Positions 10,285-21,182 of a DNA stretch of 64,000 bases are shown in pieces (position 1 is the stretch's first letter; the number at the start of each line of letters is the position of its first letter). The notes beneath the pieces are model-generated. The model did no database searches and was not told the origin of the DNA. It saw only the letters and a program-made list of their open reading frames with translations. Source of the DNA: Juglans regia (lineage: Eukaryota; Streptophyta; Magnoliopsida; Fagales; Juglandaceae). The stretch lies in the NCBI RefSeq assembly GCF_001411555.2, contig NC_049912.1, forward strand, positions 15,075,145 through 15,139,144, read 5' to 3'. A program made the translations under genes and the position numbers.

Positions 10285-12902
10285 ACGTCAGGCAACTATT
10301 TGTAATTGGTCTTTTGGATGATGTAATATTTGGGATTTAATGAAGGGAAAGATCTTAGCCACACTTTGTGATAGTATAGGACACTTGGCACCAAGAGGAA
10401 CCATGAGATGGAAATGTGAAGAAAATGAAGGAAAATCAAGCATTGTGATCATGCATCCTAACCCAAACATTATTCCATCCAACCATTCATTTTTCTTCAA
10501 AATCAAATAGGGTTTCAAACTGAGTGAAATCCCAAATATTTGCAATCTAATTGAAACCCCAAAATCTTGGCAAAATCAAAACCCAAAATAGTTTCCCCAA
10601 ACCCCAAATGGTTACCTCAAACCCTAAGTGTTGGCAAGTTTTAGCTTAGCGTTTAATCACTTGATTAGTTCACTTCCACATGCTATTACCATTTAAATTC
10701 ATGTCATTACATCCTTATTTATTCTTTTATATCTTGGTAATTTCATTGGGCCAAGAAAAATTAGATTTGAGCTAGTTAGTAACCAAAACCCCAAACCAAA
10801 CCCTATTGAAACCTCAAATGAGGCCCAATCGGTTTAGGCCCATTAAGGCCCACCGAAAAGCTTCATCCATGCATGGCTTCTTGAGAAAGTTTCCCCACTG
10901 CCATGAGTGTACTTTCACTGCCCATGTCAACCCCAAATAGTGGTTGATGAGAGGTCGATCAGCCACCTCACCACCACCCTTCACATGGAAGCTTCCTTGG
11001 TTGAAAACCATGTACTGGCCCATGGTTTTGGTTGACAAAACCACCATCAAGTGGTCACTATCATATTCCCTCTCGGCCCCCCAACCATATATAAGTCATC
11101 ATGGCTTGTTATTCATGCGTTTGTCAGTTTCACTTTGCTTTCTTGGAGAGAACTCTAGAGGAGACTTCAGACAGTGTTTCTAGCCATTCTTGCTAGAATT
11201 CTTCGAAGTATTTGTATGTAGATTCTTGCAAAAATACCTTCATATAATTGTTCCACTTTGAGTCTAGTTTTCATTCCTAAATTTTGTGTGATTTTTTCGT
11301 GGAGGTTTGTTTAGTGAGAAGTTTATTTAAGCATGAAAAGGTCATGCAGAGCGACAGTCTAGATATTGATATTGTGTGAAACTTTGATTTATTTGATGAA
11401 GTTTTTGTCAAGATCTTGGTCTCATATATTATGGTTTCAAGCTAAGATATTAACATTCAATTTATATTTATATTTCTTTCATAGAAGGACTTTTGCATGA
11501 TTTTAGAAAGTTGGGAATGGAAGGTGTAAAATCAGTTTCTGTTTTGAGTAAGTGTTGATCTTTTGTTATGGAAGCATGATACTATGGTCTTGATATTCAC
11601 ATATGTATCTTAGGACTTTGATCTATATGTTAGGAAGAAATTTATGGTCTTAATGGTTTTGATCTTGATGACATGAATTTTATGAAAGCTAAGGTTCGGA
11701 TATGGCTAGACATTGAAGCTTATGGGTTGCTTGAGGCTTTTACGAAATGTTTGCCATATGGTTTTTGGATTTTATGATAGGACCATGTTTAGGACTTGAT
11801 TTCACAACATCTAGTTTTGTTCTTGGAGGTTTAGTTGTTGAATATTTTGGGTTTTGAGTGTGTGATCTAAGTCAAGGACACATGGTACTCAGGACAAAAA
11901 CTTAAGGCTCATGGGTTTGTTTTGTGTTTTTATGGATTTTTTCATGTGATCTTAGGTTTAATACTTAGACGATGTTTAGAACTTGAATATGAGATATATG
12001 ATTTTATTTCTTGAGGATTTCTTTCATGAGAAACTCGGATCTAGTGGTTGATCTAAAATCATAGCATGTGCTATTCTGATTTGAAGTTAGTGTGCAAGCC
12101 GATTGTAATGAGAGATGTTTTTATTTTTATTTTTGTGGTCTTTTACTTGTTCGTTCAAGCATGATATTTCTTAAGATTCACTTATGAACATGTTAAGAGT
12201 ATGTTTATGAACTTTTGGAGTTCTTGGAGTTGATTTGAAGAGTGTTAGTTCAAGAGCATCAAGGATTGTTCTATTTGGTTAGAACTTAATGTTTTGGCAT
12301 ATTTATTTATATAAGGAGTATATTATTTTTATGAAATGTATATTTTCTTGTCTTATCATGATTTTATAACCTAAGATATGATGTTTGGAAGTTGGTAAAA
12401 TTAGGTTAAGTATGAAAGTGTGTTTGAAGGTCAAGTATGTAACAAAGTGTTGATTTTTGCCCTAGAGTGGTTTGGCCATAGTAAAGTTCTTCTAGTTGTA
12501 ATTTAAAAATTAAAATAAAATTTGATTAGATATTTGCACTTAGGACAAAATTTACATTATTTTGGTGAGTTTTAAGAGTTAGGATTCAAAATCTTTAAAT
12601 TAGGGGTAAAATTGTCATTTTTCTAAAAGTAGAGGGCTAAAATGGTAGTTTTACTTTGAGTCAATAATTTATGTTTCTAATTTTGTTAATTAGGAGTTTC
12701 TAACTCTTAAAAATATCTTATTTCAGTTCACGTTATTTTGCACTAGTTTATGTCATGCTACAATCACTATAAGCTAGCCTCTAACTTACTTCCAAGATAC
12801 TTGTGTATGTATGGTGGTAAGAAACCATCATTCATATTTTTTATGCTTATATACATGTTATGTTATGCCATAACATGTTTTCATTTGAAGTACATACAGA
12901 TT
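10285..12902 (-). mobile_element. Family A LTR, minus strand, 3' segment of a split copy
   Basis: The reverse complement is collinear with about 15000-17250 of the plus-strand family A LTR. Examples are the blocks near 10620-10930 against 16740-16980, and near 12590-12660 against 15130-15210. This segment and 17748-19148 are two parts of one minus-strand LTR separated by the plus-strand copy at 12903-17747. The distal end near 10285 lacks the family's terminal TTACA, so it is truncated or deleted there. No protein of interest is encoded. Confidence 0.78.
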
Positions 12903-13499
12903 TGTGACGCCCCCAGATTTCGCTTGGGATCGGATGGACATCTGAAGCGTCGGGACATGCAACACAAGGTTACCTGCCCTCGTTCATGACATATAAGATG
13001 CAATGTTCCTAACATGCATCTAGCATTATGCAATATTTGCAGCGGATAATTTTTTTTTAGCAATACTATGCACCAAACTTATAATAACCCAGATAGTTAA
13101 AACATAAACCATGCATACTTGAAATATCCACGATTACAGCATGGGTCTCAGAAAGCTGTAATCTCAAAACAACGGAGACCTGACTCCATAATTACATTGC
13201 CAAAATACACTATTGGGCTAGTTTGTTGAGTAACTCACGTAACTCGACTAACAATGCCATAATACTATCCAAAGACCTAACTATGGAGGCTGCAAGCTCC
13301 ATGTTGCGTCCATGGCGTCTATTCAACCTCCTCCCGTCTGCCAGTGTCTGCTCCCTACTCTGATCTTGACATATCGCCTACCATTCAGGAGAAATGGTAG
13401 TTGGGACTGCCACGGTGAGATTTGATTACAAATCTTAGTAAGTTAACAGGAAACTTCCACACAGGTTAATGATGCATGCATGGCAGTGAAAGCATGAAT

Positions 13500-14110
13500 G
13501 CATAATCAAAGTCATTAGTAAGCATAGCATACTTGACATACAGCATGGTATAAATGACATAACTTGAATTGAAACTGAAACTTAGCTTGACGTGACATGG
13601 AATGTACGTGAATTTGAAATATAACATGGACTAGCAACATAGCATGAACGTGAACTTGAAACATAACATGGACTTGAAACATAGTATGAATGTGAACATA
13701 CATAATTTGAACATGCACTTGAACATAACATGAACCTGAGCATGACATAACATAAATGTGAACTTGGAACATAACGTGAGCGTGAACATGACATAACATG
13801 AATGTGAACTTGAACATACCATGAACCTGAGCATAACATAACATCAATGTGAACTTGGAACATAACATAAACGTGAACATGACATAACATGAACGTGAAT
13901 TTGAACATAACATGACATAAGCATGAACTTGAAATATATTCTTGTCTAATGGAGTCACCATGATTGAGTAATCTTATCCAATGGGGTTACCATGATTGCG
14001 TATTCTTATCTCATGGGGTTACCATGATTAACATGAACTTGAAACTTGACATGAACATAAACTTGAACATAATATGACGTGAAACATGACTTGAACGTGA
14101 AATACATGAA
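13500..14110 (+). repeat. Short-period array: 'acatgaacgtgaacttga' type
   Basis: Dense imperfect repetition of acatgaac / gtgaacttgaaac / cataacatga units, also seen at 32320-32530 and 34440-34640 in other family A copies. Frames through this array read as Cys/His/Val/Met-rich repetitive peptides on the minus strand and are by-products of the repetition. Confidence 0.8.
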
Positions 14111-14194
14111 CTTGAAATCTTATTCAATGGAATTAATTAATAGAGTGACCATACGGGTGCTACAGGATCCCCTTGAGCCGTGTGTCTCTGCCGA

Positions 14195-14370
14195 TTACAA
14201 CATCACAACACAGGTATCTATACCAGCTGTGAGTACGTTTATACGTACTCCACAATTGCTGTGGCCCCACGTATTCTACGTGTCACAATTGTTGTGTCTC
14301 ACATAGTGTATGCTCCACAGTTGTTGTGGCCCCATGAATTGTTTGTGCCACACTTGTTGTGGACACATAT
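14195..14370 (+). repeat. About 32-bp tandem units with CCACAATTGTTGTGG palindrome
   Basis: Successive units contain ctccacaattgctgtggcccc, tcacaattgttgtgtc, tccacagttgttgtggcccc and ccacacttgttgtgg; each can form a small hairpin. The same array is present at 34770-34890 in the second family A LTR. Confidence 0.72.
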
Positions 14371-17300
14371 AACATAATGTGTGGCTCCATCAGCGTTAGT
14401 GCCTGGCGCACTCTGGTGACCAGCTAGTTAGGCCTCATTCACAACCTATTGACTGTACTTTATCAACCTAGGGAATTTCACACCTATATAGACACTCCAG
14501 CGTGAACAAAGGAGTTCTACTAGGATATTATCCCATCCTAGCACTTAAGGTCGTGATTGACATGAATAACTTATTTGGCATACATGAAATTTCGTAACGT
14601 GACGTGACATGAACGTGACAGAAATCCTGACGTAGCGTAATGTGACATGATCGTAAGATGACAGACATGACATAAGATATAATAGACAACATTTCAAAAC
14701 ATGGCATACATGTAACATACAATATTTCGTAACATGGCATAACATGAAACAAACAATATTTCATAACATTGCATAACATGTGACAGTGAATATTACGTGA
14801 CATGACATATATGTAACAGATAGCATACGTAATGTGACATACTTGCAACAGATAGTAACATGAGACAGAATATATTGTGCAATAGATAAATATTTCGTGA
14901 AAGAATAATTCGTGTAATAGATAAATATGTGATTACATGACATATATATAACAACATATGAACATAAATCGTAGTTCCCTTACCCATCACACATACACAG
15001 TAAACTGATAGTAAGTTAAGGGTTAACTTACTTCGATCATCACGTTCTACGAGAGTAAAGTGTGAAACACTAGGAACTGTAAGAGAGTATTCTAAAAGTT
15101 AGAAATTTAATTACTAACAATTAGAAAAGTGAAAAGGGACAACTTAGAGTAAAATTACCATTTTACCCTCTACATGTGGAAAATGACCATTTACTCCTAA
15201 CTTAAGGATTTCATCTCCTAACTCCAAAAATACCAAAATCTGCATTCCTCATATAAATTTTGTCCTAGACTCAAATAACAACTCAGAAAAATTTAAAATC
15301 ATTCACAACTATGGAAAACTCACAATGGCCAAAACATTCATAGGCTTTTTCTCTTGATTTTAGTTGCAACTTCTTTCATCTTCAAAACCCATGATTAAAC
15401 CAAAATTTTGTAACAAGGACCTTCCTATCCTATGTTTAAAAAATACACTTAAAATATCCATTAAGAAAAGCTAATCATCGACACCAAACCTTTTGTAAGA
15501 AGACCCAAACTTTTTAACAAAAAGTAAACCCTTAAATCACAAGTTTTGACCCTAATACAAATATCTCCAAGAATTCCAAAAAATCAAATCATACTTCTAA
15601 CACATTCATAACATCATCCTAATATCAAACATGTTTTAAATAATAAAAAAATAGTCATCAAAAACCACAAAACAACACTTGGATTTTTTTGGTTTTAAAC
15701 TTAGTCCAAAACGGAAACTTTTCTCTCCACGAACTTTGATCAATCTCTTGATCCATGGCTTAAAGACATGTGATATTCAAACTAAAATATCTAATGGTTT
15801 AAAAATGTGTCCTAAAGAAGATCCAGCCATCAAACTTAAAATCACATGGCTAAAATTCAACAAAACATGGATCTAACCCAAAAACATCAAATCATAGGCC
15901 AAACCGAAATCCTCTTGCATAGAAAAATATATGTTTCAAACTAATACTAAATATCTTCGAAATAACATCCTAACATGTATTTAAGAGGGTTAGGATCATC
16001 ATATAAAAATATCAAAGCCTTTGGAATAAGATTAAACCATGAAATATCCAAATTTTCACAAAACAAAAATTGTTTTTCCACTTCCAGTTTTCAAGTTTCT
16101 TAATCTAAGAAAATCTATCATCAAAAGCTTTATTCATGCAAAAACAACTCAATTAAAATTCATAAACACATGCTAACAACTCTCCATAAACTTTTCAGAC
16201 CAAGATATGTCCATCAGCTTGGTCAAAAATTCCAAAACATATCATACTCTCCAATTTAACGCCCAGAATGACCTTTTCATGATTAAAAATACTTTTAGCC
16301 AATCAAATTATCATGGAATGAGACTAATAAGATATCCACAAAAACTAGAGTCAAGTACGAACAACTTTTAGGAAGGAGTCATCATGAGATAATACTTACA
16401 AAGGGTCGAACATGGCCATGCAAAAAGGGGCAGAAATCTGCCCGAGAGAGTTCTTTCGGGTTTCTCTCTAAGAACGGGGGAAAGAAGTGATAAAATAGAG
16501 AGAAGTGTGTCTTGCATGACTTTAAGCTCCTGGAGGGGAAAGTTATGGGCTTGAATGACCCTTGTTTAGAGGTGTCTATGTGACATAAAGTGGAGAATAG
16601 AGAGGAGCAAGGACTGCCTGCAGCAGCTGTGAGAGATGTAGGTTGATGGAGTGGATTTCTTCTTCACATCAAGGCGCTATTGGGTGCAGCCAATGGCAGT
16701 GGATGGTCTTCCATGTGGGGGAGGAAACTTCTTCAAGAAGGTTTGCCAAGGTGGCCAATTTGGTGGGCCCCAACCAAGTAGGCTTCAATTTGGGGTTTAA
16801 AGGTGGTTTGGTTAGGGTTTGAAATGCTATCAAGCCCAAAACTAATTTTTCTTGGCCCAATCAAATTTCCAAGGTTTAAAAGGTTGGATAATGATGTCAT
16901 AACAAGGATTTGATTAATTAATAGCATGTGGAAGTGATTTAATCAAGTGATTAAACACAATGCTAGAAATCGAATTAAAAAGGGTTTGGAGGCCAACTTT
17001 AGGGTTTGGGGAAACCATTTAGGGTTTCAGTTTCAACCAAGCTTTTGGGGTTTCAAATGGATTCCAGCCATTCAGGGTTTCACTAGGATTGAAACCTTCT
17101 TTGGTCTGGCACAATTTGGTTGATCAGATGAAACAAAGCTTTGCTTAGGTGGCAGATCTCACACCTTGACTTCCTTCACAAATCCAGCTAATGGTTCCTT
17201 ATGGTGCCAAGTGTCTAATACTATTCACTAAGTGTGGCTAAGATCTTGCCAAGTGTCCAAATAAAACTTCTCGAACCTAATTTTGACATTCCACACTGTG

Positions 17301-17747
17301 ATTTTGAAAATACTGCACTGGGTGCGCTTATCGAGATTACTATTCACTTGAAGAAATGCATAATAGACTTAGTACTGAAAAATCCTAAATATTCATATTA
17401 ACCTATAGTGAAAATCGTTTACCGAAATTCAACCCCAAAGTGCTCCTAAAAATAATTTCACAATTTCGAACAAGCATTTCGTCCGAAATTATTAAAATGG
17501 GTTATTGCGTCATAAAATCCTAAATAATCAACTGAGTCTAATGACGTAGACCAAAACACATTCTAACACTTCTAACTACCTCAAATAATTAAACTCATAT
17601 TTCTAACACCATAGTGAGTGATAACACTGACTATGTTAATAGACTAAAACCTGCGCGATTGGTCGATTTGTAAAAACTTATGGGGTTTTCACGAGATTCC
17701 TAAAGTCAATAGAAATTTCACTAGTGAATTTCTAGCGGACTGTTACA

Positions 17748-19148
17748 ATATCTGTTACGCACCATGTTTATGTCATGCCATGATTTATTTTCAATATATG
17801 TTTATCTATTATACGCTATGTTATAACATGCCATGATTTATTTTCCAGTACATGTTTATCTATTACACGCCATGTTATGCCATACCATTAGTCACACAAA
17901 TATGTTACATTATATTACACCATGTCATTAGTCATAAGAGTCTATCAAGACATGTTTCCCTGTCAGTCATGCATGGGTACTCATGGCGTAATCACTATGA
18001 TTTTTCGAGTATCTCCATTGATGATTCACGCAAAGTACTTCTGGTGTAATCATTCTGATTGTTAGAGAACCTCTTCTAAAATACTCATGGCGTAATCATT
18101 CTGATTGTCAGAGTGTTTTCATTCAAGTTATTAGTAGGTACTCCTGGCATAATCAATCTGATTGTTAGGATATCTCCACTAATCATTTTGATTGTCAGAA
18201 TACTTTCATTACAGTTATTACTGTGTACTCCTAACGTAATCATTATGATTGTTAGGGTATCTCCATTAAAATACTCATGGTGTAATAATTCTAATTATAT
18301 GAGTATCTTTGATGAAATATGTTGGGTGAAATCATTTTTATTATTTACCTATTTTTGAATAAAAAATTGCCATAATCATTTTGATTGTCAGGGCATTTGT
18401 CATTCATGTCAATTCAGTTTATGTCAAGCATTTTCAGTTCACATTTAGTTCATTTCAATTTAGTTCATGTCAGTTTCCAAGTTATATCAACACCTGTCAT
18501 GTTATTTACCAAGTCATGTCACACTCATTCATGTTCACACTAACATTCACGTCTTTTTACTCTCATGCATGCATCTGTAAATAGCTAGTTTAATTTGGTT
18601 GTTAATTTGTTTACATTTGTAATCAAATCTCACTTTGTAGTCCCAACTATCATTCCCTTAAATGGTAGACCATGTGTCATGATCACGAGGATGTGCAGAA
18701 GAAAATTTGGACGAGATTGACTAGACCGTAACACAACCACGAGGAGCTCATTTCGCCAGTTTTTGGATAGGATTATGGCTATCCTGGTCGAGTTGCCCGA
18801 ACTAATCCTTAAGCTAGCCTAGTCGTTATTATGTTAGTTTTATTATGTACTTGAGGAGCTCCTCTCCAGTACTAATGATGTTATAGACATTTTGGACAAG
18901 CACCAACACTTTTGGATGTCAATTGTTATATGTTTATCAAGTTTGTTTATGTTAATTTTGGAATATGTTATATCTGGTGCATAGTATTGCTCAGGAAGAA
19001 AATTATTCGTTGTGAATATTGCATACTATTATATGCATGCTATGTGCATTGCATATTTATCTGTCATGAACGGGGGCAGATAACCTTCTTTTGCATGTCC
19101 CGACTCTCAGAGTCTACCAAATCCCAAGCGGAACCTAGGGGCGTCACA
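17748..19148 (-). mobile_element. Family A LTR, minus strand, 5' segment of a split copy
   Basis: On the minus strand it begins TGTGACGCCCCTAGG at 19148, the family A 5' end, and is collinear in reverse with 12903-14900 (for example 18600-18660 against 13390-13440). It continues beyond the inserted LTR in 10285-12902. Next to it at 19149 is gypsy pol sequence of the same orientation, so the LTR inserted in an older gypsy element. Confidence 0.8.
17975..18400 (-). repeat. 50-65 bp degenerate tandem array (about 7-8 units)
   Basis: Each unit contains a form of 'ggcgtaatcattctgattgt' followed by 'agagtatctcc'. In the plus-oriented LTR the matching region (13935-14040) has only about three units, so copy number varies between LTR copies. 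Confidence 0.75.
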
Positions 19149-19976
19149 CCTTCTAACTTCTTGATCTTACATATGACTTCCATTAGTTTACTATCTTCCA
19201 TTTAGCAATTCTTCAATTCTTCCCAATCCAAAGGGACGATCTCTTGGACTGAGGTGAGAATGTTCTCCAGACTACAGTCACTGATCAAGAGACTTCTCAT
19301 ACTATTCAAAAGAGGTCCCATTTACGATGAAGAAGCGAACGAGTCCTCAATTCTAGTCTTGCGACTAAGTGCATCAACTACCACATTAGCCTTCCTGGAG
19401 TAGTACTTTATGTGGCATCAATAATCATTCTTCAACTCTAACCACCGTTTTGGCCTCATATTCAGGTTGTTTTGCTCAAAAAGGTACTTGAACCTCTTGT
19501 GATCCATAAAAGCTTCACACTTTTTTACTGTACAAGTAATGTCTCCAAATCTTCAGAGCAAAGACCACGATAGCTAACTCCAAATCATGGGTAGGGTAAT
19601 TTTGTTCGTGGCCCTTCAACTAACATGAAGCGTAAGCGATTTCCTATACTTCCTGCATTAGTACACATCCGAGTCCTTATCTGGATGCGTCACTATACAC
19701 CATATAAGACTTATGGGGCTCCAGCAATGTCAATACAGGTGCCATTGTCAGTCTGTTATTCAGCTTGAGAAAAATAGTCTCACACTTATCACTCCAGACG
19801 AATTTTGCATTTTTCATGTTTAGGGCAATAAATGGTGCATACAGTTTAGAGAATCCCTCCAAGAACCTCTTGTAGTAACTAGAAAGTCCCAAAAAAGTCT
19901 GAATCTCGTGCACATTGGTATGCCTCTGCCAATTCATCGCTGCCTCAATCTTTCTAGGATCAACCGCTACTCCGTT
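19149..19976 (-). pseudogene. Ty3/gypsy pol fragment: RT C-terminus and RNase H
   Basis: The minus-strand frame at 20090-19677 carries the end of a gypsy reverse transcriptase (VDPRKIEAAMNW, FLGLSSYYKRF, FVWSDKCETIF) and the first RNase H motif, YSDAS. Past a stop near 19660 the reading continues, with further stops, through a typical RNase H ([16 protein letters not shown], then a DALSRK-like segment near 19360). This is the chromovirus/Tekay-Del type of pol. N-terminal RT, protease, gag and integrase are absent. One side abuts a family A LTR (19148), the other an LTR remnant (19977). The first 38 residues of the frame belong to that neighbour. Confidence 0.85.
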
Positions 19977-20398
19977 GAATGCATGTATGCATGTACGTAT
20001 AATATGTGTGGAATGATGAATGCATGAATGAAAACCTATGTTATTATATTTTAACCGTATGAAGTAATGCTTATTGAGTATTCGACTCATTTTAGTTTTT
20101 ATGTGTGCCCCTCCCCTGCCTAGGAACTGAACGAGCAGTACGCGTCAAAACGGACATGGCCCAAGGGGAAGAGCATGGAAGTCTAGGCATGAGAGTTTTA
20201 ACTGTATGGGAGACCTTTTATCTTAAGATTAATGTTTTCCGTTGTAAACCTCTTTTATTCTCAAAGCACATTTTATTTTATAACGTAGAGTCTTGCACCT
20301 TGGGTATGCAAATAAAAAGTTTTAAATCGAATGGTAATTCCCATCATCTTTTCTAAAATCATTTTATAAAAAGTTCCACCACAAGGACAGGCGTTACA
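19977..20398 (+). mobile_element. Truncated 5' LTR of the short-interior LTR element
   Basis: Its 420 bases match 24548-24976, the 3' end of the downstream LTR, with scattered substitutions. It ends gcgttaca at 20398, three bases before a primer binding site. The upstream 3.4 kb of LTR is missing; the break lies in a shared 'tgaatgcatgta' stretch, suggesting recombination at short homology. Confidence 0.88.
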
Positions 20399-20401
20399 TA
20401 G

Positions 20402-20413
20402 TGGTATCAGAGC
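20402..20413 (+). promoter_or_regulatory. Primer binding site, initiator tRNA-Met type
   Basis: TGGTATCAGAGC begins three bases after the LTR end. This is the standard plant site complementary to the 3' end of initiator methionine tRNA, where minus-strand DNA synthesis would start. Confidence 0.93.
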
Positions 20414-21169
20414 AAAGCCCAGGTTATGCTAGACTCTATAAAATTCTTTTCAAAATAAAAGAGAGAAAACCTTTTTCCAAAGAAAGAAAACTTTTGAAAA
20501 GAGAACTGCAAGTGAAGGAAAAACCTAGACTGATGTCTTCCCAAGGCATGTCTCGTCCTGCAGTAAGTATAAGAAAGTAGTTTATTCTAATGCTATGATA
20601 TTTTCAAAGTATGACCTAATTAATGCATGCATGTCAGACTGGCAACTAGTAAGAGGTAGTAATGCTAAGTGCATAGAATGTAAGAGGTATCAAAGACTGA
20701 ACATAGTTAGAGGATAAGGAATGGACGATGGAACATTAGGGCATGTAGAAATGGTTGCTTGCTAATTGAGGAACGGATTAGAAATGTTAGAGAGACTACA
20801 ATAGTTAAGAAACACATGAACGGCTATGAGCTGAGCTAGGATCGAGATGGAAAATGAGATGGCAACTTCAAGCCTTGCTGGCAAGAATCTTAGAGTGGAA
20901 GGTATGAGTGCAATGTGATTGATAGGCTCCAGAATTTCGAACTGACTTTAAGCATGTCGATCGAGGAGTGACAAGACATGAGGGCAAAGTTCTGTTCAAG
21001 ACGTGACTGAGATGCTGAACGTGCACGGAGACGCGTGAAAACAACGCGAGGACTAGTTTGAATGGGTCCATAAAAAGGATAAGCAAATTCTTAGGAACAC
21101 TAGGCGAATTCCTAGAACACCAAGCAAAATCCCTAGAACGTTAAGCAAATTCCGAGGATGGAATTATTT
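20414..21169 (+). other. Short noncoding internal region of the LTR element
   Basis: Only about 0.76 kb separates primer site and polypurine tract, against 4-6 kb in coding gypsy elements. No gag, protease, RT, RNase H or integrase is present. A short frame near 20534 (MSSQGMSRP) ends after about 15 codons and might be the relic of a gag start. The right end holds tandem repeats. Confidence 0.75.
21081..21160 (+). repeat. 20-21 bp tandem repeat next to the polypurine tract
   Basis: Three full units and a partial one: aagcaaattcttaggaacac, aggcgaattcctagaacacc, aagcaaaatccctagaacgt, aagcaaattccgagg. They end about 10 bases before the polypurine tract. Confidence 0.85.
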
Positions 21170-21182
21170 AAGGAGGGGAGAA
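21170..21182 (+). promoter_or_regulatory. Polypurine tract
   Basis: aaggaggggagaa lies directly before the LTR start TGTAACACC at 21183, the place where plus-strand DNA synthesis is primed in LTR elements. Confidence 0.9.

Larger units (their letters stand above)
12903..17747 (+). mobile_element. Family A solo LTR (about 4.85 kb), plus strand
   Basis: Starts TGTGACGCCCCCAG at 12903 and ends CTGTTACA at 17747, giving LTR-type TG...CA ends that form an imperfect inverted repeat. It is collinear with 34105-38765 over its whole length apart from the MITE there. It sits inside a minus-strand copy of the same family. The flanking five bases are agatt and atatc, not a clean duplication, so the site has mutated or this arose by recombination. 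There is no internal domain or primer site next to either end. Its long frames in the tandem-repeat regions are not genes. Confidence 0.82.

Noticed and set aside
13515..13961. 148-codon minus-strand frame rich in Cys, His, Val and Met
   Set aside because: It is a translation of the acatgaac-type tandem array, present in several frames and in other copies of the LTR; no real protein features.
13500..14400. Regularly spaced repeats resembling a CRISPR array
   Set aside because: Repeats are degenerate and contiguous without unique spacers, within a eukaryotic LTR.
14528..14990. Overlapping 60-106 codon minus-strand frames
   Set aside because: Same cause: low-complexity LTR repeats ('acatgacat', 'gtaacaga') open several frames at once. 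The frames at 32925-33317 and 35054-35316 are the matching artefacts in other copies.
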